The notes below the pieces were generated by a model, which worked only from the letters and a program-made list of their open reading frames with translations, had not been told where the DNA came from and did not search any database. This document shows, piece by piece, positions 12,080 through 23,700 of a stretch of 64,000 nt of DNA. Where the stretch lies: contig NC_135188.1 of the NCBI RefSeq assembly GCF_041146795.1, forward strand, positions 481,376-545,375. Direction: 5' to 3'. The number at the start of each line of letters is the position of its first letter. Position 1 is the first letter of the stretch. This DNA is from Maylandia zebra. Taxonomy: Eukaryota > Chordata > Actinopteri > Cichliformes > Cichlidae. The translations under genes and the position numbers were made by a program.

Positions 12080-12730
12080 TCTAATTATATTATATTACAT
12101 TATTAATGTTAAGGTTCAGTTTGCATACAATTACAATAGGTTACAATTGTCCTACAATGAGCTGCTTTTACTTTCTTACTTTCAGTACATTTCAGAGCCT
12201 TTTCTTTATTTTACTCTGAAACTGGAAACTTTCCTGTTTTTAAACACACGTTTGAAATTTGATGGCAGTGAGACATTTGAATAACGTTGTTCAACATTCC
12301 CAGTCACAGAGGAAGTCTCCTGGAGGTGGTCCTGCTGTAGAAGAGCCTGTTATCAAACCAGTGCTCCCAGCAGTCCTCGAACTGGGGACTCTCTTAGAGG
12401 AGCGCCAGGTGAGCGTGAACCTCGGCCTTCCTCAGCTACTACACTGCTGCCAGAAAGGAAACCCGATGTTGCTGATGTCTGACGGCGGCGTGAGTCGTAT
12501 ACAGGAGCCGGCTTGTTTCCAGGAAGCTGCTCGCCACCTCGAGCCTCCATTTAAATGGAAAAACATGCGTCATGGAAGAAAATCATCCTCCATGTTTGGA
12601 TATTTACATCATTTCATTCACACAAAAACATCTTCAATAACAGTCTGAATGAAGCTCAGGTGTTGATGCTGCTCACTGATTGGACGGTTGGTTTCAGCTC
12701 TGCTCTCAGTCTTTACTGCACAGGTAAAAG
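12080..12730. other. No recognised gene
   Basis: A/T-rich start, then a 129-codon open frame at 12259-12648 (+) that I do not recognise; it shows no domain, no clear splice sites and no codon bias evidence, so it is not annotated as a gene. No other structure was found. Confidence 0.5.
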
Positions 12731-13796
12731 GTAGAAAGTAGGGATGGGTACCGGTATCCGGTGCCATGATGGCACCGGTTCTGACATAAACGGTAGTAAC
12801 CAGACCGAAAAGCAGCGCACATTTCGGTGCTTTATTTCGGTGCTTTTTTTTTCCTGAGCTGTGATACACTTTAGATTCTAGCCGATCATTTTAGGTTTCC
12901 GAAGATAGAAGGCGGGGCCAGGTACGTACGTTCTTTTAGAGCAGAGCTACAGATTAAGAATGCCCAAGGCAAAGCGGTCAAAAGTCTGGCTGTACTTCAC
13001 AGCAAAATATGCAAACTCAGCAGCCTGCAACAAGCGCTTTGAGCTGATACTGTGATACTGTCAAAGGAGGTAACACCTCAAATCCGATGAAACACCTGGC
13101 GACGCATAGCGTTTTTTTTAAAAGCCGAGAAATGCGCCGTATTTGATAGCTTGCTGCGAGACCTCACACCGAGCACATCTACTGCGGGTGGGTTGCCTGT
13201 TATTGGACCTGGAGTTAGCAACATTCCCCCAAAAACACGAAGAGGAGAGTCCTGGCCCCTAGCCCTGCCAGTGTAGCAGAAATGATGACGGATGATGATG
13301 GCAGCAGCAGCCGTTCTTCTCTGCGTGAGTAGCTTAATGTTGTTCGTGTGTAATTTATATTGAGTAGACTAACCACGTTATTAAATTAATGCATGTAAGG
13401 TGAACTAGCAAACATCATCATAGCTACATGTTGCTGTCTTCTTGTTTGATGGCAGATACTCCCTTCACCCTGGCCAAAAAGGCTAAAATGACCAAAGAAA
13501 AAGTGGAAAACAGCTGAACATGAGAGGTTTTTGGACAAAGTTTGTGTTTTTTCATTGTTTAAGCACTGCTTCCAGCCAAGAGTGATACCATATATGCCCC
13601 ATAGCTGCAGAAAAGGCTAACATTGTTATCTTTTGACAAAAAAACAGCTGAACATGAGAGGTTTTTGGACCAATTTTGTGTTCTCCATTCTTTAAGCGCC
13701 GGTTTGAGCACCGTTTAAGCACCGGCACCATTTCAAAAGTACCGGTTTGGCACCGGTATCGATAAAACCTAAACGATACCCATCCCTAGTAGAAAG
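12731..13796 (+). mobile_element. hAT-type DNA transposon (ZBED family), decayed, with 8-bp TSD
   Basis: The element proper is 12739-13788. Its ends are inverted repeats (TAGGGATGGGTA against its complement TACCCATCCCTA), flanked by a perfect 8-bp target duplication GTAGAAAG at 12731-12738 and 13789-13796. Eight-bp duplications are typical of the hAT superfamily. Inside, a frame from ATG 12960 reads as the start of a BED zinc finger (MPKAKRSKVWLYFT, a CNKR stretch, then GGNTSNPMKHL after a frame break), ending near a GTGAGT donor at 13325. The rest of the transposase is missing. A 25-bp phrase CAGCTGAACATGAGAGGTTT occurs twice (about 13512 and 13646). Confidence 0.85.
12960..13330 (+). pseudogene. 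BED zinc-finger transposase remnant
   Basis: Translation gives the N-terminal BED finger of a ZBED/hAT transposase: the KVWLYF start, NSAACNK with one conserved Cys, and, in another frame, GGNTSNPMKHLATHS, which carries the KHL..H part of the finger. Frame changes and the absence of the catalytic region and the hATC dimerisation domain make it a pseudogene. It probably supplied DNA binding to the terminal repeats when intact. Confidence 0.7.
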
Positions 13797-14204
13797 TGTG
13801 ACTGGATCTATAGACTGGAAACGGAGAAACTCACTGTGACGACAAACAGTTTTGTTCCAAAAACAGTCAACAGTCTGGGTGTGTCAGTATTAGATGTATT
13901 AGATGTCTGTTGACACTGGCAGATAAAACAAGGTTTCATGTTAACAACGGAACTTTAGTCTGAACCAGCCTGAAGTTAAACACACTGATACAGGACCAGA
14001 AGCTGCAGTCAGACTAACATTAAATTATAAAACCAAGGCTCTGTCAGTAAAGTCTTTACAATGGTCAGGATTCATTAAAAATGTCAGATTTTTCTTATTT
14101 CCAGAAATCTTGTGATATCTTGTGTGAATTGTTTCTTCTCCATTTACTATGTGTTTATGCCTTTTGTCCTGTGTTCATATCGTTATTTCTTCACCCCCAA
14201 ATCA

Positions 14205-14545
14205 TCATGGCAGATGGCCGCCCCTCCCTGGTTCAGATCAAGATTTCTTCCTCTTAAATGGGAGTTTGTCCTTCCCACTGTCGTGAGATCACTTGCTCAT
14301 AAGAGCAGAGATCCTTTTCAAGTAACGACTGATGTAATAGGTTTACTTTATTGGTGAGGTAATCAGTAATTAGTAACTAATTACTTTTTCATATAACTTG
14401 ACTACCACTGCATAAGAGGCTGTATGATTGCTGGGTTTTTCTCTGTATGTATTACTGTAGGATCTACCTTATAAGATAAAGTGTCTTGAGGCAACTGTTG
14501 TAGTTGTTCGGCGCTGTATAAATAAAACTGAATAAAACTGAAACA
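14205..14545 (+). mobile_element. LINE 3' UTR fragment, interrupted by a short MITE
   Basis: CATGGCAGATGGCCGCCCCT, then a GGGAGTTTGTCCTTCCCACT phrase, then GTGTCTTGAGGCAACTGTTG and a tail of AATAAAACTGAATAAAACTG. This arrangement is the common 3' end of fish LINEs of the Rex1/L2 groups. At about 14320-14410 a sequence with GTAATCAGTAATTAGTAACT interrupts it; similar words recur near 63010, so this is a short transposon fragment. Confidence 0.65.
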
Positions 14546-15534
14546 CCAGATAAACCAAAGAATTGATTGTTGCATGGTATCTGGAGCAGGTGGCACTACT
14601 CCAGATTATTTATGAAACACTTCTTTCATGTGGACACGCAGGTGAAACCCTGGATTAACTTAATGGGTTGAAAGCTACCTTCGGTGACAGTTTATTGTCA
14701 TCACTGGTGTTTTGGTAAGCAAATACAGTTACTGGAAAAATACCCCGGATATATAGCTGACTGGCTGTGCTGAATGTAGGAAGTTTAACAGGATCTAGAT
14801 GGCAAACAGGGAAACTCCCTGGCGTTGAATGTTTGCATTGTTCATATTCCAAAGAAAACAAACAATGTCAGAGCTGAGCTCCGATCAGTGTGTTCTGATC
14901 TCATCAAATATCCTTGAGTTCATGAACAAACATTCTGTTTTCACTTTTAGGGTATACACAGAGGATTATTTGGTGTCAGTCAGACTTTAAGGACTGCTCA
15001 CAAAAACACTGCTGATTGCTTTCACCTGAATTCATCTCATCACTGTGAGTATGACTTTGTTTATTTGACAGAAAATGAGAGAAGTTAATGTTTATTAGTT
15101 AACCTTACATGTAAATGTTTCTCTAACCCCCTACTTTTTTAGAATCTTTTTTTCATTGTTTCTCTGCTCTGTGTGTTTGGAGCACTCACTGTGGAAATAT
15201 GAGTAATGTCACAGATGCTCAAACGCACTGAGCATCCATTTTGAAAATGTGTTTTTAAAAGATTAAAGGAATGAAATTAGAAAGGGAAGTTTAAGGGGCG
15301 GAAAAAGCAGTAGAGCCCTTTGAAGGAAAATTTTTAAATAAGGTCTGTCTTCCTGGAAGTGTCTGACAGGATGGAGCACGGGGACTGTAACATGATCAGT
15401 GGACACTATGATGGCATTTGTATCATGTCTACTGGAGACTTCAGCTATGTGTTCACTGATGTACAAACAGAAATGCTTCCACAGACAGATGACATGTTCT
15501 TCACTCTCGTTTTGTTCTTCAGTTTACAGACACC

Positions 15535-16477
15535 ATGGGTGCTCGGCAGTCCACCATTCATATTACAAACAAGACCCACGGCTACACCCTTCGTAACCCC
15601 AGGTGACTACACCTTTGTTCTTCTGTGTTTGCTGTGGTGATTTCTAAAGTGGGCGGGATTTATATGTAACCCTACAGTAAGTTTCCACACATTAAAGATC
15701 TATACTGTATGAATCTCAAAGCATATTCTTTTGGTTTTATTTTACAAACTCATCCATATTGACCTTTCATACTGGTGAGTGCTGCTGAACTGAAAAGCTG
15801 ATGAATTAAAAACAAAAGAAATGTACATAAAATGAAACAGAATTGGCTTAGCAGCATCACACCTGTGTTTGTGTGCAGTGACCACACGGGAAGCTGTAAC
15901 AAAGACACATATTTAACACATATGCATGTTACAGTAATACCCCTGTCCATGTTTCTTACTCTAAAGACATTGACCCACCTGACTCATGATGAGGAGTATG
16001 GATCCTCTTTGAATAAAAATATTAATTCATGTTTTCTTTTTTCTGACTAGTCTGCATCTTGTTAGCGGACTTTGCCAGATTCCTTTGCCAACAAAACTCA
16101 AGCCTTCTGAATCTGGCAATGCTCTGTTCTCTAAGATTGGTGGCACAGCGTGTGGATCTGTTGGAGTCTTCACCTACGATCTCTACAATCCAACTACAGA
16201 CAGAGCTGATAAGAAAATAGCTGTCATGTTCTCTGTTCCTTTTGACTATGGCCGGTACTCTAACTGGTTTGCAGTCGGAGCCTTTGACAGGGAAACAAAC
16301 TGTGATAATGATCTTTATCACAAGATGTATTACAGTGATGAGAGAGGGTTTGTCAGAGGAAAAGCTGATGGTCATGATCTGAAACACAGAGATGATGATG
16401 TTGTCGTTACATTGGGCATGACAAACTCCAGTGTTGCAACACTGAAAGTTGATGTACACAACAGGGAACAAATCTAA
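15535..16477 (+). CDS. Actinoporin-like pore-forming protein (two exons)
   Basis: Exon 1 is 15535-15602 (ATG in CACCATGG context, followed by a GT donor at 15603); exon 2 is 16051-16477 after a CTAG acceptor. The join keeps the frame (phase 2) and gives about 164 residues, close to the size of fish actinoporin-like proteins. Family signs are the ITNKT phrase in exon 1 and, in exon 2, GTACGSVGVFTY, the MFSVPFDY-SNW segment equivalent to the lipid-binding aromatic region of actinoporins, and a C-terminal beta-strand pattern. No signal peptide is seen, as in other fish members. Sea-anemone relatives bind sphingomyelin membranes and insert an N-terminal helix; the fish proteins' role is poorly known, so cytolytic function is inferred only. 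AATAAA at 17110-17115 is a possible poly(A) signal. There are no stops or frame breaks. Confidence 0.85.
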
Positions 16478-17280
16478 TTATTTAAATGAGAGGTCTTATT
16501 GTTTTTAGGGCAGATCTAGCGAAATGGCATGATCACCCTTCATTAATATTATCTGGATTTACTCACCCTAAGGCTGATGATCCGGATATCAGATGGTTAA
16601 GGGCCCCAGGGCTTCCCTTTCTTTTACAGAAAATGATCCTTATAAAATCTAGAGCAAAGATATGCCAGTAAAACACAACACTGTTGTAAAAAGGACATCG
16701 GATTAAGGCTGCAGCTGTTTGAGATTGTGAACCAGCTTCACATTACAGAAAACTCAGGTTAACCCTGAAGTTACCTGAATAAGCTAAAATCCTCTGGAGT
16801 TAAAACCTTTAGTACTTTAAAAATTAGCTTTGACATTGAATCATTAAAGATCAGCTAAAGCAGGCACAACATGGTCACATAGACGGGATATATGAGTTGG
16901 ATAACTGGTCAAATCAGACTGAACCTCACCACCAAATATTTTTAAAATCCTTACTAAACTGTAAGGGTGTAGTGCAAGATTTTAGGCATTTAATAATCTG
17001 TTATTGTTTCTGCTGGAAATACTTTCTGAGAAATACTGATGTTATGTTTCCTGTGCATAACTTTAAACAAACAATTGCTTTGTTTGTTTGTTATTTTACC
17101 CTGAACATCAATAAAGACATAAACCGGACTTTAATGAAACCCGTCTCTTTGCTTTATTCACTGACATTTCTTCCACTTTATTGATATGGTTTCATTTTGT
17201 GAAAAATGTGTAATTCCTTTAATGATACAAATCTAATTTTGACACACATGTTCACAGTATTGCTATATAGAAAGAGCAGT
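16478..17280 (+). other. Probable 3' flank/UTR of the actinoporin-like gene
   Basis: A/T-rich non-coding DNA after the stop codon, with AATAAA at 17110-17115 about 630 bp downstream. No repeat or other gene was recognised. Confidence 0.4.
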
Positions 17281-17281
17281 C

Positions 17282-17545
17282 TTGGTCTTCCTTGGTCTCT
17301 TGTGTTCTGAGGGCCTCTGGATGTCTGGATCTCCTCCATACCTGCTTAATGCCCTGGGGGACGGGGCTGTGGCCCCCCCACACCCTCTAGCAGATCGTTA
17401 CCTGAAGGAACCTTTTAAAAACAAGCGCGCTCATGCTCACAGGTGTACACACGGTGCTCACACACACAAACTACACCCTTTTTGGCTCCTACCTCAAAGC
17501 ACACTGTGTGCTGTCGATCCTACGTGCTGCACAATAAGGTTTAAT
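17282..17545 (+). repeat. Remnant of the poly(A) retroposed repeat family
   Basis: GGTCTTCCTTGGTCTCTTGT, then TCTGGATGTCTGGA and CTAGCAGATCGTTACCTG are the diverged reverse complement of sequences near 47510-47650 and 51470-51600. It is therefore a fourth, old fragment of that family in the opposite orientation to the two long copies. Confidence 0.75.
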
Positions 17546-17770
17546 ATTTAGTATTAACCGTTATACACAGATTATCATGATGATGTTTTTTATTATATTG
17601 CTCTCTTTTTTGCTTGTTTTCTCTTTTTTGTTTTCTCAACAGCTGATCCAGGTGATTGATATATATCTGTAACAACTTTTTTTACACTAGGATTGTGAAT
17701 CTTCATCAACAGTTTCCCACTTCTTGTGATATGATCAATTGTTCTACCTGCACTATTTTGTCCTACTCAG

Positions 17771-18115
17771 TTGTCATCCTCTCAATCCAAATTTGAACTT
17801 CCTACAATAATTCAGGTATGTTCCATGATCACTAAATTAAGATCATCATCATGTATACTTGATCCACTGCCCACTAATCTTGTTAAACTTTTACTCCCCT
17901 CTCTTGGCTCATTGATCACTAATATTGTCATCAGACATCAGATTTCAAAGAGGAATAAATTTGGATACCACCGGCATAAAAGTAGAATGGGAGGGAGAGC
18001 CTTCAGTTTTCAGGTCCCTCTTCTGTGGAACCAGCTTCCAGTTTGGATTTAGGAGACAGACACTATCTCTACTTTTAAGATTAGACTTCAAACTTTCCTT
18101 TTTGCTAAAGCATAT
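17771..18115 (+). pseudogene. LINE remnant, internally deleted (Rex1-type RT)
   Basis: Translation first gives an RT N-terminal phrase (CILDPLPTNLVKLLLPSL, matching the LLDPIPTKLLKEVLP region of the LINE at 50.4 kb) and then, about 100 bp later, the C-terminal phrase GGRAFSFQVPLLWNQLPVW typical of the end of LINE ORF2. The catalytic centre between them is deleted. Confidence 0.7.
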
Positions 18116-18892
18116 AGTTAGGGCTGGACCAGGTGACCCTGAATCCTCCCTTAGTTATGCTGCAATACGTGTAGACCAGAGGCAGAGCCAGACATTTGAA
18201 ACACCCGGGGCTTAGCCCTAAAGGGTAGTATGCATGTGGGATTTTTTTTTTTTTTTTTGGGGGGGGGGGTTTAGAAATGACTGAAAGATTAATAGGCTCT
18301 GTTTTGAGTTTTGTTCAAAAAAGAATGACTTCATATAGGGAAAAATATATATCACATATACAGGACACCTTAAACTAGTTTTTTAATTAAGCAGCAAGGC
18401 AGAACAAAGTCAGGGCTGTATCAAGACACGAGGACTAAACCCCGATTCAACCAGACCCAGAACTGATCCGGAATTAAAACAGGACTGCAACAGTTCAAAA
18501 TTAGGACTACTTAGGATTTAACCAAGATAGAACCAGAATCAGAACTAGATGATAGTAGCACTAAAAATCATCATAGACCTGCACTACACTTATTTTTTAA
18601 TTCTACCAAAGTACACTATTTAGATTGAGAAAAGTTTATATAATTATTTAGCCTTGTTGTGCAAACAAGCCTGCATAACTTAATAAATATAGAATTTGAA
18701 AAATAGCAAACCTAAAAAGAAACACTAGGTACGAGATACATGAGTACCTATGATACGGTGATACTTTTGGTAAACAACCATTTGACTAACATGTGTGTCT
18801 CACCTGCTCTTGTTCCACCTCTGTTCTGTCCTCATTCTCCATCTCCCTCTCTGTTCCTCTCTCTCCCTCTTTGTGCTGACAATCATCAAATA

Positions 18893-19491
18893 TACAGTTG
18901 AAACCAGATATTTACAAACTCTTCAGATCAAAACACTTTTATAATTGTAACATCAAATCAGACTAAACGTTTATTTTTTTAGATTGATAAATATAAAAAA
19001 CATAGTTTCTCTCTTTACTCTTAAAGTTAACAAATATCTGTATTTCTTAATTGCAAATGGCACCAAATTGTATTCAAACTTGAGCCACACTTATGGAGCT
19101 CCATAGTTCTTTTCCTGGTGTTTTGGTTGACATCTCTTGATTTTCCCATGTTAAAGAAACAGGCTCTGTGTTTTGCCTTATATGCATCCACAGCTGTGCC
19201 ACCAGTTTACTCACATGGACTCTACTAACCTATCAGAAACTTCTTCAGCTCAGAATGGAATCGTCTGGAGTTTTCTTATTAATTAACAAACTTAGTGTAT
19301 ATGTACTCCTAAATTTGATCAAAGTGATAAAAAAAAATAGACAGCTCTGTCTCTCTTTATTCTAACATTTAACTAATTCAAAAGATATTTCAATATTTAT
19401 CTAAAACAAAAGTTTACTCTAAATTGATGTTTTACAGTAAAAATGTTTTATGTTTTCTCCCTAAAGTGTATGTAAATATCTGGTTACAAAT
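18893..19491. mobile_element. Tc1/mariner deletion derivative
   Basis: The left end TACAGTTGAAACCAGATATT is mirrored by the right-end complement, sharing AACCAGATATTTACATA. The right half (about 19080-19330) reads like the 3' part of fish Tc1 elements (CTATCAGAAACTTCTTCAGC, GTCTGGAGTTTTC). No transposase catalytic region remains. The TA target site is clear on the left only. Confidence 0.65.
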
Positions 19492-19525
19492 GTGAATATC
19501 CTGCTGTGTACTGAAATCCCTCTTG

Positions 19526-20095
19526 GGCTACGTCCACACGTACACGGGTATTTTTGAAAACGGAGATTTTCCGTTTTCGTTTTAAAAAATAATCCCGTCC
19601 ACACGTAAAGGCAGAAATGAAGGAAAACGCTGCTAGGAACATGCCAAAGCAGCAGGTGGCGCTATATTCCTAACCGTGTAGAAATGTTGGCCAATCAGAA
19701 GTCTAGAAGCCTCGGCGGGAAAAAGTAAACAAAGCTGGGGCATAGAAGCAGAACCGAGTCGTATGTGTGGGGGGACAGTAACTGTGTGTGTATATGTAAG
19801 CATGTAAACACTGCAGAGAGTACAATTAACAGTAACAGTATTGTAGAAATTCATTTCACCGAAACAATAACGTGGTGCACACTGTGACGTCAAAAAAGGC
19901 GCACATCTTTGACCTGCATTTTCTGCGTTTTTCTCGTCCGCACGTAAATGCAAAAACGGAGTTTTAGAAAATATCCACCCTGCCCGGAGTTTTTAAAAAT
20001 CTCCGTTTTCAGTGACCAAAAACGCCGTTTACGTGTGGATGAAAGGTGCAAACGCATAGGTTTTCAAAAATACCCGGGTACGTGTGGACATAGCC
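19526..20095. mobile_element. 570-bp inverted-repeat transposon (MITE)
   Basis: The ends are near-perfect inverted repeats of about 34 bp (GGCTACGTCCACACGTAC at the left, GGCTATGTCCACACGTAC as the complement of the right, both continuing CGGGTATTTTTGAAAAC). They are flanked by a 3-bp TTG direct repeat (19523-19525 and 20096-20098). No coding frame is present. The superfamily is not certain; the 3-bp duplication would fit a Harbinger-like origin. Confidence 0.8.
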
Positions 20096-20759
20096 TTGTT
20101 TTGCATAGAAATATACTGAACAACATACAAAGCATAATATATAAAATAACATTTACCTGAGTTTTTTCTTTGAAAGAACCCTCTAATGTCCATTCTTATA
20201 TTTCAGTGCATAACTGAAACCGATTTAGTCGGGGAGGGTAAGAACTGAAAATATGAAATAAACACACGTAAGCTAAGACTAAAAAAAATGGCATTTGTTC
20301 GGCTTTTCATTTCGCCATTTGTTGATTCACTTGAAGAGCAAGTAACGTAATATGGGTCAAGTGATCAGTTTGATATCAATCTTTCGTGATACACAGTCAT
20401 ATTTACATTATTTGTACAGTACGAATGATTTGCTTTGATACCTGGTCAAACTTAAGCTCTCCTTAGTATGGCTGGCTCCGTTTCTCCAACAGTGCACTCA
20501 CAGGCAGCAGCTGCCCCGCCCCCTCGCTCAGTCGCTTAGTGCCTGAGCTCGGATCATACCAATATCAGGGGGGATTCACGCACAGTCGTAAATTCCCACA
20601 GTGTGCACTATGTGCTTCGAATATTGTGTGTGCTTTTTGTTTTATACAGTTATCAGCCAGGCATCTAACTATGAAAAAATTACACTCCAAAAGACCCCGG
20701 GCTTCTGACAAAACAACCCGGGCTTAAGCCCAGTAAGCCACCCCCACGCTCCGCCCCTG

Positions 20760-23700
20760 AATACAGAGGAGGGAACTAATGCTGACTTTAGTGACCAGCT
20801 CAGGATTCACTTCTACTCTTCTCTTCTATTGTATATTATAGAGATCTCTATATTGCTTTATACCTCAAAGGTTTTTGAAACATTTCATCATGTGTCCATC
20901 AATTCATTTGATTCAGTAACGTAAATAACTGATGTCTGCACATGAATTATGTTTCTATCAGTAAAGTCTAGACTATTAATTCTGATGGTATTATAGGTGC
21001 TCTTAGTCTATCTGTCTGCTTTATACTTAGCTTCCTCTCCTCACCCACAACCGGTTAATGTTGCTAAAGGCTGTATTTTAATCCAAACCATGATGATGAA
21101 ATAGAAATCAAAACTTAAACTCTGTCTCCTCCTTTCTGGTGTGTTCAAGGATGCTGGTTGATTAGAGATGGTCTATCTCTAATCTTCTGTGCCATTTAAA
21201 AACAAAAACAACAACTGTTAAGGGTTCAACTATTGAGGAGGGATACAGGAGGTAATCCAAATAACAACACTGATCCGGCCGGGTGGAGTCAAACGATGAT
21301 TTTAATGAACACACGTGTGGGAGATGAACACTGTACGCAGACAGCATTGATCTCTCTCTAACAATACACAAGCAGTTGTTTTATATAATCAGGGAAATTT
21401 ATGACGCCCCCTCATGAGTCATCACATGCATAAGTTTCAAAACCACAATGACTTTTAACACAGTTTGAAAAAACAACATCACCTCGTCTCCATCCCAGGT
21501 GTCTTCCTGTCGCTCGTCCTGCCCGCGCTTATCGTCTGAAACATCAGACCCACATTCTGCAACAAACTGTTCTTTTGCAGGCACAATTTTGCAGTCACAA
21601 GCAAAATATAATTAAACTTTCACCTATAAATGAGTCCATCTACTGTGTGTGTGTGGCTGTGTGTGTGTCGACCTGAAATGCACTCAGTTTCACCTCTCAC
21701 CTCACCAGCTAGACCTTGTAACCTTTCCACCAGACAGAAGGCCAGCACGTACACAACTGAAACTATATGTGTAATATGTTGAATAAATGTTTTAATCAAG
21801 AACCTCTACTAAAAGCTTAATCAAAAGATATAAACGAATAAAAGACAATAATGAATAACCTGGTTATTCAAATAGCATCCACCCAACAGCTCCTCAAAAT
21901 AACTTACACTTAGACTCTGCTTTAGTTTCACTTTCACAAGCACGCTCTGCAAAAGCCTGCGCTTCCTGTCTACTTTGGCACAGAGTGTACTCAGAGTTAG
22001 GCCTTTCTTTTATAATGCAATATAATCTGCATATAAACATTTAAGATTATGAAAAGCATTCAAAAGCATTTAAGACTATGAATTCAACTCAGCAGTTTAA
22101 AGTGGTTATAACTGCACCTGTAATAAAAGTTAATTGGGTGCCAATATGTTTAAACATCTGAATACAATATCAATGCTGTAGATTATGTTATTAATGTTAT
22201 TAATGCAATAGTAATGATGATGACCATGAACAATAGCAGTAAAATATTTCTCTGATCTCCACACAACAAAAAAAACCCTCAAAAAACAAACAAACAAAAA
22301 CAACTGGATTTAACAAAAGAGAAAAACTTTTCTCTCTTGGCTTCAAGTTTATTTTACTGACTCTCCATCGCAGTGGGTGGAGGAGATGGAGCCCTCAAGC
22401 AGCAGATTCTGGAGTTAAAGTAACAATCAGAAGAAAGCTGGATTAGAGAGAGGACGGAGAACCCAAATGGCTCTCTGACAGAGGATGAGAAATTATTATT
22501 TCGAATTTTAAATCACATAAAGTTACTTCAATCACTAAATTCACTAAAATACAAACCTCGGTTATGAAAGAAACCTCAAACAATAAAACAAGTAAATACG
22601 ACTTTATTTACACAATGAAACCAAACCTGTCCTGCTCTACTAGAGCTGAAAACCAATGAGAATAAGTAGTTTTTCAATTATTGACAGATTAGGCAGCTTT
22701 TATGTGAAAGAGCTAAATATTTTGAGCCATGAATGAAAAGACTTTTTCACCTCCGCTTTTGAGCACTGGTTTGAAAAAAACATTACTCCAGCAAGTAATT
22801 AAGTAATGTTCTGCATTACTTTTAAGAAAAGGAACCAGGAATGTGCAATACTTTACTTTCTTTTTGAGTAACCACCCTAACATGTGAACTTTACTCTGAC
22901 TGAGACTCAGTTGGACTTGTCAGCTTTTCCTTGTTTTTCAGTTTGATTGCTGCTGTCACACTGAGGGTTTTGTGTTCACTTTGTACTTCTTTTAGTGTTT
23001 CAAGCTTTTAATAATTATTAGCGGATCAGAGTGTGGTCTCTCGAGTTTCCCTGTGTGTTGCTCTCCACTGAAGTCATTGGATATTTTGTATTTTTTTTTT
23101 TTTTTGTTTGATCCTATTTCACAGATAAGACCAGAGGCCTCCTTCCACCCTTGGTCATTGGTCATTAGCCAGTTCATTATTCTGTAGAAAGACTTCTTTC
23201 AGAGCAGGTATACTCTAGGTATAGGTTAAAATCTATCCATGTTACAATAACCACAACTGAACATTAATGACAACTGATTGCCTGGTACCAACATATCAGT
23301 CCTTACATAATAGACACAGAGTGAACTCAGTGTGTTTTCAATGTGTAGGAAATATTCACGTGTAAAGATCTAAACCACTGTAATAAAGATAAGATGGTAG
23401 TGACCAGAAGATCAGGTCTGAGTTTGTCTGAGACCTTTTCACCCTTTCTTTTCACAAACAGTCAGACTTATCGATGAAACCTAAAAATATATATATATTT
23501 AAAAACAGAAGGAATAAAGTAGAATAAAGATTTAATAACCTGTGTGATGTTCCCACACAGCCAACCAAAGCCTGATGGCTCTGAAAGACAGAATAGAAAG
23601 TCAGACATTTTTATGTATTTTACATAAAGTATATCTGATGTATGATCTGGATTAAAGTGTAAATCAAACTCCTCATGTATGTTAGTCTTTTTACAGTCTT

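Larger units (their letters stand above)
18177..20759. mobile_element. Possible hAT-like element enclosing two other transposons
   Basis: The left end CAGAGGCAGAGCCAG with CACCCGGGGCTTAGCCC nearby mirrors the right end, whose complement starts CAGGGGCGGAGCG and contains GGGCTTAAGCCCGGG. CAGGGGCGGA-type ends are common in fish hAT elements. A clean 8-bp target duplication was not found, so boundaries are uncertain. No transposase frame is present. It contains a Tc1-like derivative and a 570-bp inverted-repeat element. Confidence 0.4.

Noticed and set aside
12259..12648. 129-codon frame as a gene
   Set aside because: No homology that I recognise and no supporting signals; left as an unannotated stretch.
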